This document shows, piece after piece, positions 8,483 through 16,965 of a stretch of 60,300 nucleotides of DNA. The position numbers were made by a program, and so were the translations under genes. The notes beneath the pieces were generated by a model. That model saw nothing but the letters and a program-made list of their open reading frames with translations. It was not told the origin of the DNA and searched no databases. Origin of the DNA: Palsa-1447 sp964509885 (GTDB lineage Bacteria; Verrucomicrobiota; Verrucomicrobiia; Opitutales; Opitutaceae); contig CAZDZL010000021.1 in NCBI GenBank assembly GCA_964509885.1, forward strand, positions 1-60,300, read 5' to 3'. Numbering within the stretch: position 1 is the first letter of the stretch; the number at the start of each line of letters is the position of its first letter.

Positions 8483-9437
8483 TGCGCAGCAGCCAGTCGC
8501 GGGTCATTACGAGGCCGTCGCCGAGGGTCACCTTGGGGGCCCAGCCCGTGTCGTTTCTGAGCTTTGACGCGTCGAGGACATTCATCTGGACGTCAAAGAC
8601 CCGCTCCGGCAGGTGCTCCACGCGCAGCTCCTTCCCTAACTCCCTCATGAGCGGCGCCATCTCGCGCACAATGTCCAGGTTCGACGAGCCCACGCCCGTG
8701 CCGAGGTTGTACGTGGCGCCCGGCGTCCCGCGCTCGACCGCGCGGGCGATCCCCGCGGCGACATCGCTCACATATATGTAGTCCCGCTGGGTGCCGTGCT
8801 TCCCAAAGACGCCCACGGGCAGGCCCGCCATCGCCGAGGCCATCGCCGTCGCCACGAACCCCTGGCCCAAGTGGGCCTGCTGGCCCGCGCCGTAGGCGTT
8901 CGAAGGCCGCAGGCAGACCACCTTCAGCCCGTGGGTCACGGCAAAGAGATGCGCGTACCTCTCGAGCGCGAGCTTGGTCACGCCGTAGGGCGAGATGGGC
9001 TCGGTCGGGTGGTCCTCGGCGATGAGCGGGGCCCTGGCCTGGCCGTAGACGGTGCCCCCTGACGAGACGAGGATGAGACGGCAGCCGGCGGCCGCGGCCC
9101 CGGTGAACAGCTGGACGGCCGCCGGCAGGTTTTGTTGCAGGTCGGCCAGGGGGTCCTCGTAGGACGTCTTCGGGAGCGACGCATAGGCCAGGTGGACGAC
9201 CTCGGCGTGGCGGGCCAGGAGGGAGCCGATCACGCCGCGGTCACCAAAATCGCCCGCGACATAGGCGGCGCCCGGGGGCAGCGGGGACGCGGGGGCGCGG
9301 CGCCGGCCGAGGACCGTCACCTCGCGGCCCGTCGCCAGGAGGCACGGGACCAAATGGGATCCGATAAACCCTGCTCCGCCTATGACTAAGGTGCGCGGCG
9401 CCACGATCTCAGCCTGGGGGCCATCGGCGGCCTGCAC
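8457..9437 (-). CDS. NAD-dependent nucleotide-sugar epimerase (GalE-like SDR)
   Basis: This 326-residue extended SDR has GGAGFIG at 20-26, SSGGTVYG at 125-132 and the catalytic YGVTK at Tyr151-Lys155, all intact. It most resembles UDP-glucose 4-epimerase and related UDP-sugar epimerases that swap C4 configuration. It is placed between a GT11 and a GT2 gene and probably makes the donor for one of them. Nineteen bases separate it from the fucosyltransferase-type gene. The exact substrate, such as UDP-Glc or UDP-GlcNAc, cannot be chosen from the sequence. Confidence 0.85.
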   Translation of the reverse strand: MQAADGPQAEIVAPRTLVIGGAGFIGSHLVPCLLATGREVTVLGRRRAPASPLPPGAAYVAGDFGDRGVIGSLLARHAEVVHLAYASLPKTSYEDPLADLQQNLPAAVQLFTGAAAAGCRLILVSSGGTVYGQARAPLIAEDHPTEPISPYGVTKLALERYAHLFAVTHGLKVVCLRPSNAYGAGQQAHLGQGFVATAMASAMAGLPVGVFGKHGTQRDYIYVSDVAAGIARAVERGTPGATYNLGTGVGSSNLDIVREMAPLMRELGKELRVEHLPERVFDVQMNVLDASKLRNDTGWAPKVTLGDGLVMTRDWLLRNAHGRAPR

Positions 9438-9456
9438 GCGCTCGTTTCATCCATTT

Positions 9457-10392
9457 CTAAATCCTTATCCAGGATTGCGGGCATATGTCCACCGCCGTGT
9501 TGCGCGCCCCGCGCAGCCAGTCCCGGGGCGCCACGACGATCTTCGCCGGGTTGGCACCCAGCCACGCGCCCCACCACGAGAACGAGCTGTTGGCAACGAC
9601 GTGGTGCTGGCAGGAAGCCATCAGGACGAGTTCCTCGGCGTCCGAGAAGGTGCCCTGCTCGGACACGAAGCGGCACGGGACGTCCAGCGCCAGGTTCGCC
9701 CTGGCCCAGGCCGGGTCGTCCGAGAAGACAAAGCACACGGTTCCGGGTCCAGCGCCCACGGCGCCCAGGGCGCGCCGGTAGTACTCGGCGCTGCACGACG
9801 CGTAAAGCTCCCTCGCCTCGGGGAGCGGCCTTCCGCTGGCGTCGACCCCGAGGTTGCGCCTCACGTGCAGGGACACCGCGCGGCATTCCGTCATCTGCCT
9901 CGCGAGCGACGACGCCGGGGCCGAGGGGGGCGCGCGCAGCGTGAACTCCCGGCGAAGCGCCTCCTGTATCGGCAGGAAATAGCGCTCATTCTGCCAATAG
10001 CCGAAAAAGTAGGCCCCCGGCGCCGCCCGGGCCCCGGCGGAGGGGTCAAAACGCAGGGGATCGCGGTCGACGACGACCCTGCGCCAGGCCTGCGGGACCG
10101 CGGCCCAAGCCGCCCTCGCCAGCCCGCACCATGGGGGCGCCCACGCCATCCCGAGAGGGATCTCGGCGGGTCGCGCGTTCTCGATGGAGACGTTCCATGC
10201 GCCGAGGGCGAAGCGGCGGCGATGGACATCCCCCCTGAATCCGCTCTCGACGTCGAACGCGAGCGCGAGGGCCGAGGCCTCCGAAACGCCGCGGCCGAAG
10301 GCATACTGGAACATCTGGTTGCCCAGCCCGCCCATCAGCCTCACCACGGCCGGGCGCTCTCTCCCCGCCGGTGGGTTGTGCATGTGCTCCAT
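9457..10392 (-). CDS. GT11 family alpha-1,2-fucosyltransferase-like glycosyltransferase
   Basis: The protein has 311 residues. The start of the catalytic domain shows the diagnostic GGLGNQMFQYAFGR at 21-34, followed by GYWQNERYF at 131-139, the HVRR motif at 176-179 (GDP-sugar binding) and VANSSFSWWGAWL at 266-278. These are hallmarks of GT11 alpha-1,2-fucosyltransferases such as WbiQ, WbsJ and FutC, which transfer L-fucose from GDP-fucose to galactose. GDP-fucose synthesis genes (gmd, fcl) are not in this window, so the donor must come from elsewhere or the specificity differs. A second in-frame ATG occurs three codons in. Confidence 0.9.
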   Translation of the reverse strand: MEHMHNPPAGRERPAVVRLMGGLGNQMFQYAFGRGVSEASALALAFDVESGFRGDVHRRRFALGAWNVSIENARPAEIPLGMAWAPPWCGLARAAWAAVPQAWRRVVVDRDPLRFDPSAGARAAPGAYFFGYWQNERYFLPIQEALRREFTLRAPPSAPASSLARQMTECRAVSLHVRRNLGVDASGRPLPEARELYASCSAEYYRRALGAVGAGPGTVCFVFSDDPAWARANLALDVPCRFVSEQGTFSDAEELVLMASCQHHVVANSSFSWWGAWLGANPAKIVVAPRDWLRGARNTAVDICPQSWIRI

Positions 10393-10420
10393 GGGGACGC
10401 GTCGGGTTAGCCGGGCGGTG

Positions 10421-11350
10421 TCACGACCGGCGCAGGCTGCGGTACACCACCTTGCAGGCGAGGTCCAGTCCCCCGACGACGCCGATCAGCAGCACCGAAA
10501 GGCCGCCGGCCCCCAGGCATTTCCGGGCGTAGTATGTCTCGCTCCTGATGCGCCTGAGCATGCCCCTCGCCGTCGCCCCCGCCGCGTTTCGTCCCGCGCT
10601 GGCCCCCTGCTCGTGGTCGACGCAGGTGCGCGTCACGAGCGCGCAGCCCAGGCCCAAGGACCGCAGCTGGAAGCCCAGGATCAGCTCCTCGCAATAGAGG
10701 AAGGTGCCCTCGTCGAGGTAGCCGATCGCCTCCAGGGCCGACGTGCGGATCAGGAAGCAGCTGCCGTTGATCGTCTCGCAGGGGATGACGGCGTCGAGGG
10801 CGAACGGCCTCAGGTCGCCGTACACCTGGCGCTCATTCACCCTCCGCAGCCACGGCAGGCGGCGAAGGACGCCCGAGGAGACGATCACCAGCTCCCAGAA
10901 GCCGGGAATCCGGCGGACCTGGATCGAATTCTCGGGCCTGACGGCCAATCCGGCGTCGCGGACGAGGGGGCTGCAGGCCGCGAGGGTGGCGTCGCCCTCC
11001 AGCGCCTCCACGAGGCGAGCGATCGCGTGCGGGTCGGAGAGGACCGTGTCGTTGTTGAGCACGAGGGCGAAGGCGGTCGCCGGGCGCTTGGCCCTGAGGC
11101 CCGCGTTGTTGCCGGCGGCGTACCCGAGGTTCGCCTTGTTCTCGACCAAGGTGACCTCGGCGGGCAGCCCCGCTCTCAGCTCCGCCAGCTGCTCCCCGTT
11201 CGACCAGTTGTCGACCACGACCACGTCCACGCGCACCTGGGCCTGACCGAGCACCGACTTCGCGCAGCGCAGCGTCAGCGCGGGGCGGTTGTAGTTGAGG
11301 ATCACGACCTGCACAGGCGTCGGATCCCTTGGAGGGCGGCTGTCGTTCAC
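10421..11350 (-). CDS. Family 2 glycosyltransferase (rhamnosyltransferase/WbbL-like)
   Basis: This 309-residue GT-A protein has ILNYNR at 17-22, VDNWSNG at 46-52, a NLGYAAGNN segment at about 74-82 and the metal-site LNNDT at 98-102. This pattern (V-D-N-x-S plus N-x-G-(F/Y)-A-x-G-x-N) is typical of the WbbL/RfbF rhamnosyltransferase subgroup of GT2, but family members use other donors too. No dTDP-rhamnose genes are in the window. It lies 13 bases behind the flippase gene and 28 bases before the GT11 gene. Confidence 0.85.
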   Translation of the reverse strand: MNDSRPPRDPTPVQVVILNYNRPALTLRCAKSVLGQAQVRVDVVVVDNWSNGEQLAELRAGLPAEVTLVENKANLGYAAGNNAGLRAKRPATAFALVLNNDTVLSDPHAIARLVEALEGDATLAACSPLVRDAGLAVRPENSIQVRRIPGFWELVIVSSGVLRRLPWLRRVNERQVYGDLRPFALDAVIPCETINGSCFLIRTSALEAIGYLDEGTFLYCEELILGFQLRSLGLGCALVTRTCVDHEQGASAGRNAAGATARGMLRRIRSETYYARKCLGAGGLSVLLIGVVGGLDLACKVVYRSLRRS

Positions 11351-11363
11351 GTCGGTCGGGGGT

Positions 11364-12824
11364 TCAGCCTTGCGGCGCCCGCTTCGGGCCGCGCATTGAG
11401 TTCCAGAGCCTCGGCAGCCCGAGCGCGGCCGCCGCCAGGGCCACGTGCACCGCCGCGCCCGGGAGGCCGCCCAGGCGCAGGAGGTAATAGACGGCGCCGA
11501 AGACGCCCGACGACAGCGCCACGTCCCTCAGGCCGATCGCGAGCTCCGCCCTTACCCGCGGCTCGCTGCTCCTGCCGAGCATCCACGGGCACAGGGCCGC
11601 CCAGCCGAAGACGCCGAGGCACCAGCCGGCGCAGACCATCAGCGGCTGGCTGCTGTAATACTCGGCCGCGACAATCCCGAAGCTGATCGTCGCAAGCCCC
11701 AGCAGGTTGACCCTCGACTGCAGGTAGGCCGCCTTCGCCGCGATCGCGGCCATGCCGCAGTAGGACCTGCAGTAGATGACCGCCGGCAGGGTCAGGCAGA
11801 AGCAGGCGAGGAACGGCTTGCTGGACGCGTAGGCGGGATACCACAGGTCGATGAAGGCCGAGGCCGGCCAGAAGACGAGGGGGGCCGACCAGTAGAGCCA
11901 CTCCCAAATGAGGTGCGACTGCCTGCGGGTCGCCTCAGTCGCGCCCTTTCGGAGCAGGAGGGGCAGCGTGGCCGTGGCGATCCCGTCGCCCGCGTAAAGG
12001 ATGAGGCTGCTCAGGCTGAAGGCGAACGAGTAGTCGGCGAACACCCGCCGCTCGAACTGGGCCGCGACGACGACCTTGTCCGCGGACAGGGCGAGGCTCG
12101 AGAGCACCCCGGCGACATAGAGGTGCGCGCATGACCTCCAGTGCAGGGTCACCGGCTGCCCGGGCGGCTCCGTCTCCGGCGTCGCATAGATGTTGAACCG
12201 GCCGTGGGCAAAGGCCTCGGCGGCCAGGACCGATACGGCGATGGGAAGGAGGAAGGAGATGTCCAGCGTGGCCGTCGTGATGCTCCGGCTGAACGCTATC
12301 AGGCACACGAAGGCGATCCCGACGCACCTGCCCGCGCAGTTGTACGCGAAAAACCGGTCGAAGCGTCCCTGGGTCTGCGTGGCATAGTTGTTCAGCGTCT
12401 GGGCGTTGAGCAGGAACCAGGAGGCGAGCAGGGCCGCCACCGTGGTCGCCGAGGCGGTCGGGTTCACCAGGGAGAATACCAGCGCGCACAGGGGCGCCGC
12501 GACCAGGAGGACACCGAGCAGGAGGCGCCGCGCCTTCCGGTACAGGGCCCGCTTGTAGGCCGACGCGTGGTTGTGGAGGGATTCCTGGTAGAATCCGTTC
12601 AGGATCCCGAAGTGCAGGAACCCGGCGTAGCCGCCGTAGAGGATCAGGATGCGGTACTCGGCGAACATCGCCTTGTCCGCGATCCTCGGGAAGACGAGGA
12701 CCGTTGTGGCCAGGTACAGGAGATCCAGGCCCGTCGACGCGTAGGTGAACGCAATGTTCGAGGCGGGCTCCAGGGTCCTCCTGCGCGGGGGGGCCTCGGG
12801 CGGGCGTGTGTCGGCTGGGGGCAT
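11364..12824 (-). CDS. wzx: Polysaccharide flippase-like membrane protein (Wzx/MOP superfamily)
   Basis: This 486-residue protein is composed almost entirely of hydrophobic helices joined by short basic loops, about 12 or more segments. The first helix begins near residue 22 after a Pro/Arg-rich cytoplasmic leader. Length, topology and position beside a polymerase-like gene fit a Wzx O-unit flippase, which moves lipid-linked repeat units across the inner membrane. Sequence motifs in this family are weak, so the call rests on topology and context. I start at 12824 (MPPADTRPPE), 28 bases after the FkbM stop; starts further upstream would run into that gene. Confidence 0.75.
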   Translation of the reverse strand: MPPADTRPPEAPPRRRTLEPASNIAFTYASTGLDLLYLATTVLVFPRIADKAMFAEYRILILYGGYAGFLHFGILNGFYQESLHNHASAYKRALYRKARRLLLGVLLVAAPLCALVFSLVNPTASATTVAALLASWFLLNAQTLNNYATQTQGRFDRFFAYNCAGRCVGIAFVCLIAFSRSITTATLDISFLLPIAVSVLAAEAFAHGRFNIYATPETEPPGQPVTLHWRSCAHLYVAGVLSSLALSADKVVVAAQFERRVFADYSFAFSLSSLILYAGDGIATATLPLLLRKGATEATRRQSHLIWEWLYWSAPLVFWPASAFIDLWYPAYASSKPFLACFCLTLPAVIYCRSYCGMAAIAAKAAYLQSRVNLLGLATISFGIVAAEYYSSQPLMVCAGWCLGVFGWAALCPWMLGRSSEPRVRAELAIGLRDVALSSGVFGAVYYLLRLGGLPGAAVHVALAAAALGLPRLWNSMRGPKRAPQG

Positions 12825-12852
12825 CAGGACGGCGTTTTGACGGTGCTTCCGC

Positions 12853-13782
12853 CTAGGCGCCAGCCTTGGTGTCCCGCGCCGATTCCGCGCCCTTGGCCCC
12901 AGGGGAGCTCCATGGTCCCCTCCTTCCGGCCTCGACGAAGAGAAAGTTGTGGGTCCCGAGCGTGTCGACCCCCGAGGCGACGATCCCCCGGACCTCCGCG
13001 GGCTCCACCCGCCGATAGGGCCGGCTTGTCGTCCACGCCTCGTAGCCCCCGGCCCAGAAGACCTGGAACGTCTCGAGGAGCTGAGGGTTGAGGGCAACGC
13101 CCCTCGGCTGGTGCTCCCCGACCGATATCTCGACGATCCACATCGCCCTGGGGGACATCGCGAGGAGGCCCCGGGCCCCGCCCAGCATCCTCATCTCGGC
13201 TCCCTCGATGTCCACGACCACGAGGCAGCGCTTCCCGGCGACCCGCGGTCCCGCCTCGGCGTCGAGCGTCGACGTGGCCACCAGCGTCGGGTAATGTTCC
13301 GGACCGTTCGCCCACCCCTTGACAAGCGAGGCGCCGGTTCCGCCTCCGTAGATCTTGGCGACGCCGGGGGAGTCGCTGAGGGCAACGGGGACGATGTCCA
13401 CGAGCTCGCCCCAACCGTTCGCCTCCACGTTCTTGAGGAGGAACTGCAGGTTCAGGGCGATCGGCTCAAAGGCGATCACCGGCTTCCCGGCGCTCGCGGC
13501 GAGGCAGCAGTAGTACCCGATGTTCGCACCCACGTTTATGAACACGTCGGCCTCCTGGAGGAGGGCGCGGATGAGATCGGTCTCCTCCCTCTCGAATTTC
13601 CCCCGCTCCATGGCGGCGTTTCCGACCAGGCGGAAGCCGAGCGGCGTGGGGGCGGGATCGTCCAGCAGGCGCCAATGGGCCCGGGTCAGCCTGTAGCTCA
13701 TGAGAAGCCTGGGGAAATGCCCCATGAGCGGCCGAAGCATGTTGAGAATCCTTTGTTTCATGGACCGGGCCATTCCGCGCAT
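12853..13782 (-). CDS. FkbM-family SAM-dependent methyltransferase
   Basis: This 309-residue protein has the FkbM pattern: the SAM-binding VGANIGYY at 84-91, acidic FEPIALN at 105-111 and the downstream DIEGAEM at 191-197 that characterises the family. FkbM enzymes are usually sugar O-methyltransferases, so this one probably methylates a hydroxyl of the repeat unit. The start at 13782 forms a TGATG junction with the stop of the polymerase-like gene, consistent with re-initiation; ATGs at 13773 and 13761 are alternatives. A second FkbM gene is present at 23598-24886. Confidence 0.85.
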   Translation of the reverse strand: MRGMARSMKQRILNMLRPLMGHFPRLLMSYRLTRAHWRLLDDPAPTPLGFRLVGNAAMERGKFEREETDLIRALLQEADVFINVGANIGYYCCLAASAGKPVIAFEPIALNLQFLLKNVEANGWGELVDIVPVALSDSPGVAKIYGGGTGASLVKGWANGPEHYPTLVATSTLDAEAGPRVAGKRCLVVVDIEGAEMRMLGGARGLLAMSPRAMWIVEISVGEHQPRGVALNPQLLETFQVFWAGGYEAWTTSRPYRRVEPAEVRGIVASGVDTLGTHNFLFVEAGRRGPWSSPGAKGAESARDTKAGA

Positions 13783-15065
13783 CAGCCGCTGCCCGCGGCG
13801 TCCTTGAGGATGCCGACGACGTCCTCGGCAGGCACCCTGCGCGGGTGCGCCCCGATGAGGCGCGTCGCCAGCCAAGACAGGAAAAGCGTGATCAGCGTGG
13901 TGGCGCGGATGAACTCATTGTTTATCGGCGTCATGAGGCAGCAGTAGCACAGGTAGGCGTACATGGACAACGTCGCCAAGGTTGACCGCCTCCGGTTGGC
14001 TTTGTACACCCACGAACACCCGACGCCGACAAGGCCGGCGCCGAGGATCGCTCCCGTCACTCCGGCATCGAGGGTGAACACATCGAGGTAGGAGTACACG
14101 TTGGTGACGGCCGGGAACCAGATCTGGGGGCGCGATTGCCCCGGATACACGACAGGGACACCGGCCTTCGTCAGGAAGAAATAGGCGCTGTCCAGCGTGT
14201 AGAAGCCGGGCTCGCGGGGGTAGCCCCCCTTGAGGATGTCCTCGTACGCGATGGGCGACATCCCGAAGTAGGAACTCAGCGAGCCCTGGAGCGACGTCGG
14301 CTTGGTGCTCTGCTCGTTGATCGCGACCTGGGCGGCGACGAATACGGCGAGAAGCACCACGCTGGTCGCGATCGCAGAGATCCATTTCGTGCGTCGCGAG
14401 GGGCGGTAGAGCTCGAGCCAAGCGACGAACAGGACCACGGAAAGCTGGACAATCGGCGCCCGCGTGAAGTGCATGAGCGCGGATACGACGGCGAGGGCGC
14501 AGATTCCCAGGAAATGCGCGCGGGAGATGTACTGCTTCCTGCGCAGGATCAGGGCCAGCGGCACATAGATCACGTGGGCCCATCGGAAGCTCCCAAGGAG
14601 CGGGGGCAGATGGAGCTCGTTTGTCGCCCCGGTCACCCTGAGGCCGGCGAGGTCATCCACGAGGCTGGAAAGGCTGATCGACTGTCCCCGCGACTCGCCC
14701 AGGTGAAAAACCTCGTACAGCACGCCTGCCCACTGGAGTGCCAAAAGGACGTAAAGGGCCGCGAGCGCGGGCAATTTCAGCACTTCCACCACGCTCCCGG
14801 CACTTCGAACGCGGCCCGCGACGAGCGGCAGGACGGATCCAATGAGGAAGGCCCACCACGCGCCCACGAGAATGATCAAGGTCGGGATGGCCGGTCGCAC
14901 CGCGCCTTCCAGGGCCACCTGCGAGATGCAAAGGCATGGCGCCCACACCGCCGAGTAGATGGCCGCATGGACGGGGACCGCGCCGGCAATATTGGCGAGG
15001 ATAAGGAGAAGCAGGGCCACCCCCACGAAACCCACTCCGAGGACGATCAGCGAATCAAGGTCCAT
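13782..15065 (-). CDS. O-antigen/oligosaccharide repeat-unit polymerase-like membrane protein (Wzy type)
   Basis: This 427-residue polytopic protein has about 10-12 hydrophobic helices and one large hydrophilic loop at about 250-330 rich in Tyr, Pro and Arg. That is the usual layout of Wzy polymerases, in which the periplasmic loop takes part in polymerisation of flipped repeat units. The motif PREPGFYTLDSAYF lies inside this loop. It neighbours the flippase at one remove and shares a TGATG junction with the FkbM gene. Wzy proteins lack universal motifs, so the assignment is by topology and neighbourhood. Confidence 0.72.
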   Translation of the reverse strand: MDLDSLIVLGVGFVGVALLLLILANIAGAVPVHAAIYSAVWAPCLCISQVALEGAVRPAIPTLIILVGAWWAFLIGSVLPLVAGRVRSAGSVVEVLKLPALAALYVLLALQWAGVLYEVFHLGESRGQSISLSSLVDDLAGLRVTGATNELHLPPLLGSFRWAHVIYVPLALILRRKQYISRAHFLGICALAVVSALMHFTRAPIVQLSVVLFVAWLELYRPSRRTKWISAIATSVVLLAVFVAAQVAINEQSTKPTSLQGSLSSYFGMSPIAYEDILKGGYPREPGFYTLDSAYFFLTKAGVPVVYPGQSRPQIWFPAVTNVYSYLDVFTLDAGVTGAILGAGLVGVGCSWVYKANRRRSTLATLSMYAYLCYCCLMTPINNEFIRATTLITLFLSWLATRLIGAHPRRVPAEDVVGILKDAAGSG

Positions 15066-15104
15066 AGGGAAGGCATGCGTCGGGCGAAGTCTCCGGCATC
15101 GGTG

Positions 15105-15881
15105 TCAGCCCGATTCGTGGCCCGCGCCCTGCGCCCCGGGGACCTTCCGGCACACGGCCACCATGAAGTCCTTCACTGAGAGCTCCTCCTGGATTTCATG
15201 GCTCTGGTAGTTCTGGTAAAGGATCCGGTCGACCGAGAATCCGGCCGCGGCGAGCCAGCCGGCGAGCACCTTCTCCGTGATGCGGAAGGAACGGTGGTGG
15301 CGGCGCGACGCCGGGGTTTCCTCCTGGTTGAACGGCGTGGAGAGCACGAGCAGCCCGTCCGCGCGCAGCATCGAGTGGAACTTGCGAAGGACCTCAACGA
15401 CGAGATCCGGGGGAAAGTGCTCCAGCGTCTCGAAGGAAACGACCGCGTCGAACGCCGCCTCCTCATCAAGCCCGAGGATGTCGGCCTGCTGAAAGGAGAC
15501 GTTGGCGATGGCCGCGTAGCGCGCGCGCACGACCTCGATCACGGGCGATATGTCGTAGCCCCGGGCAAGGCGGGCGACGGACGCCAGCATCGCGGTGCCG
15601 TACCCGGTGCCGCAGGCGAGGTCCCCCGCCGCCATGTCGGGGCGAAGGAGGCCGCAGGCAAACTGGTACCTTCGGAAATGCGATTTCTGATACATGTCGA
15701 GCCCATCGAAGCGGACCGGCTCCTTGTAGATGATGTCCACGCGCTCACCGAGGTCGGTGTAGTCCCTGCCCAGGGCGCGCGTCGCCTTTCGCCTGGCCCA
15801 GCGCAGGGCGCGAGAGGGCAGCTGGATTAGCCTTTCGAGGCTGCCGGCCGACGGGGCTTGTTGGAAGGGGGTGCTTGTCAT
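15105..15881 (-). CDS. Class I SAM-dependent methyltransferase
   Basis: This 258-residue soluble protein has the SAM-binding motif DLACGTGYGT at 87-96, an acidic D in GYDIS near 108-112 and an SFETLEH segment that matches the family's motif after strand 4. It is a ubiquinone/tocopherol-type Methyltransf_11/23 fold of ordinary length. In this setting it probably methylates a sugar or a chain end; chain-terminating methyltransferases are known in ABC-exported O-antigens. It sits 39 bases before the polymerase-like gene and 10 bases after the sulfotransferase gene. Confidence 0.82.
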   Translation of the reverse strand: MTSTPFQQAPSAGSLERLIQLPSRALRWARRKATRALGRDYTDLGERVDIIYKEPVRFDGLDMYQKSHFRRYQFACGLLRPDMAAGDLACGTGYGTAMLASVARLARGYDISPVIEVVRARYAAIANVSFQQADILGLDEEAAFDAVVSFETLEHFPPDLVVEVLRKFHSMLRADGLLVLSTPFNQEETPASRRHHRSFRITEKVLAGWLAAAGFSVDRILYQNYQSHEIQEELSVKDFMVAVCRKVPGAQGAGHESG

Positions 15882-15891
15882 CGGGCGCCTT

Positions 15892-16965
15892 TCACACGCC
15901 GTGGCTTGCGGCCGCGGCGAGCTGCGCGGCCTGGAGTTTTTCGGCGGCCCTCACGCACGCGCTTGGGAGGTTTGAGGTGTCATAGGAGTCTGGGCGATAG
16001 GCCCCACTAGCGGAGGCTATGGAGCCTAGGGATGGCTCCATCTGCGTCCAGCTCCCAAGGCAGAGCCTTCGGTTTACCCGCTCAAGCGTATCGAGCGTCG
16101 ATCCGGTCAGCTGCCTGAAGTCTACGACAGCCAGCCGGTCCCTGGGAATCAGGCTGCGGGCATGCCCGAGGCACCCTGCGGCGCGTTCCATGGCCTGGGC
16201 GAGGAAGGAGTCCAGCACCGCCCCGTCGCAGTCCCAGAGGGCGTATCGCTCGAACATGGCGCGCCACATCTTGCGGTTGGAAAGGAACGTCTCGCAGGGG
16301 TCGCGCACCAGCCAGACGTACGCGGCGCCCGGGTAGAGACCGGCCAGGGCGTTTATCCGGAACGTGTGCCCGGGTGACTTGAGAACGAGGCGCCCGGAAC
16401 GCCCGTCGCCCACGCCCGACAGGAACTCGCCGAGCGTCGCGCCCCACCCTTGCGGCTGCGTGGGCGTCCAGCTCTCGGGATCAAGCCAGCGCGCGAGCTC
16501 GGGAAGGCGCCGAGGGTCAAAAAAGCCGCGGTAGACCGAAGGCACTCCGAGCGCCAGGAGTGCGAACTCGTCCTCCTGGGGCGAGAGCAAACCGACGGAA
16601 AGCCCGTCCATGGGCCGCTTCACGGACCTTCCGCCCGCGGGCGGCGGGCGCAGCCTGAAGGATGACGGGTTCATGCACTGCGCCGTGGTGGGAGCAACCA
16701 TCCCGGGGCAGGCCCCGAGGAGATCGTGCAGGTAGGTGGTTCCGGAGCGCCAGAGTCCGAGGATAAAGACGGGATCGTTCGTCATCGGGCGCTCCGGGGG
16801 CAGCAGCCGCTGAAGCGCGAGGTTTCTCTCGAACCATAGTCCCTGCCATCGGTACGTCAGTCGTGTGGTCCAACCGCAGGGCGGCGTCCCACCCTGGTGC
16901 ACCCAGGCGAGGGCCTCGCGGCCAAGGGGGAGAACGGTCGGGCGTCTAGCGGGGCGATTTCTCAT
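15892..16965 (-). CDS. Sulfotransferase-family protein (PAPS-dependent type)
   Basis: This 357-residue protein has the 5'-phosphosulfate-binding loop LGLWRSGTTYLHDLL at 69-83. It also has LKSPGHTFRI at 195-204 and the 3'-phosphate-binding segment VRDPCETFLSNRKM at 220-233, as in bacterial sulfotransferase family 3. It would transfer sulfate from PAPS to the polysaccharide, giving it negative charge. Its start overlaps the end of the phosphatase-superfamily membrane gene by 20 bases, tying the two together. No PAPS synthesis genes are in the window. The N-terminal 60 residues, rich in Arg and Trp, are of unclear function. Confidence 0.85.
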   Translation of the reverse strand: MRNRPARRPTVLPLGREALAWVHQGGTPPCGWTTRLTYRWQGLWFERNLALQRLLPPERPMTNDPVFILGLWRSGTTYLHDLLGACPGMVAPTTAQCMNPSSFRLRPPPAGGRSVKRPMDGLSVGLLSPQEDEFALLALGVPSVYRGFFDPRRLPELARWLDPESWTPTQPQGWGATLGEFLSGVGDGRSGRLVLKSPGHTFRINALAGLYPGAAYVWLVRDPCETFLSNRKMWRAMFERYALWDCDGAVLDSFLAQAMERAAGCLGHARSLIPRDRLAVVDFRQLTGSTLDTLERVNRRLCLGSWTQMEPSLGSIASASGAYRPDSYDTSNLPSACVRAAEKLQAAQLAAAASHGV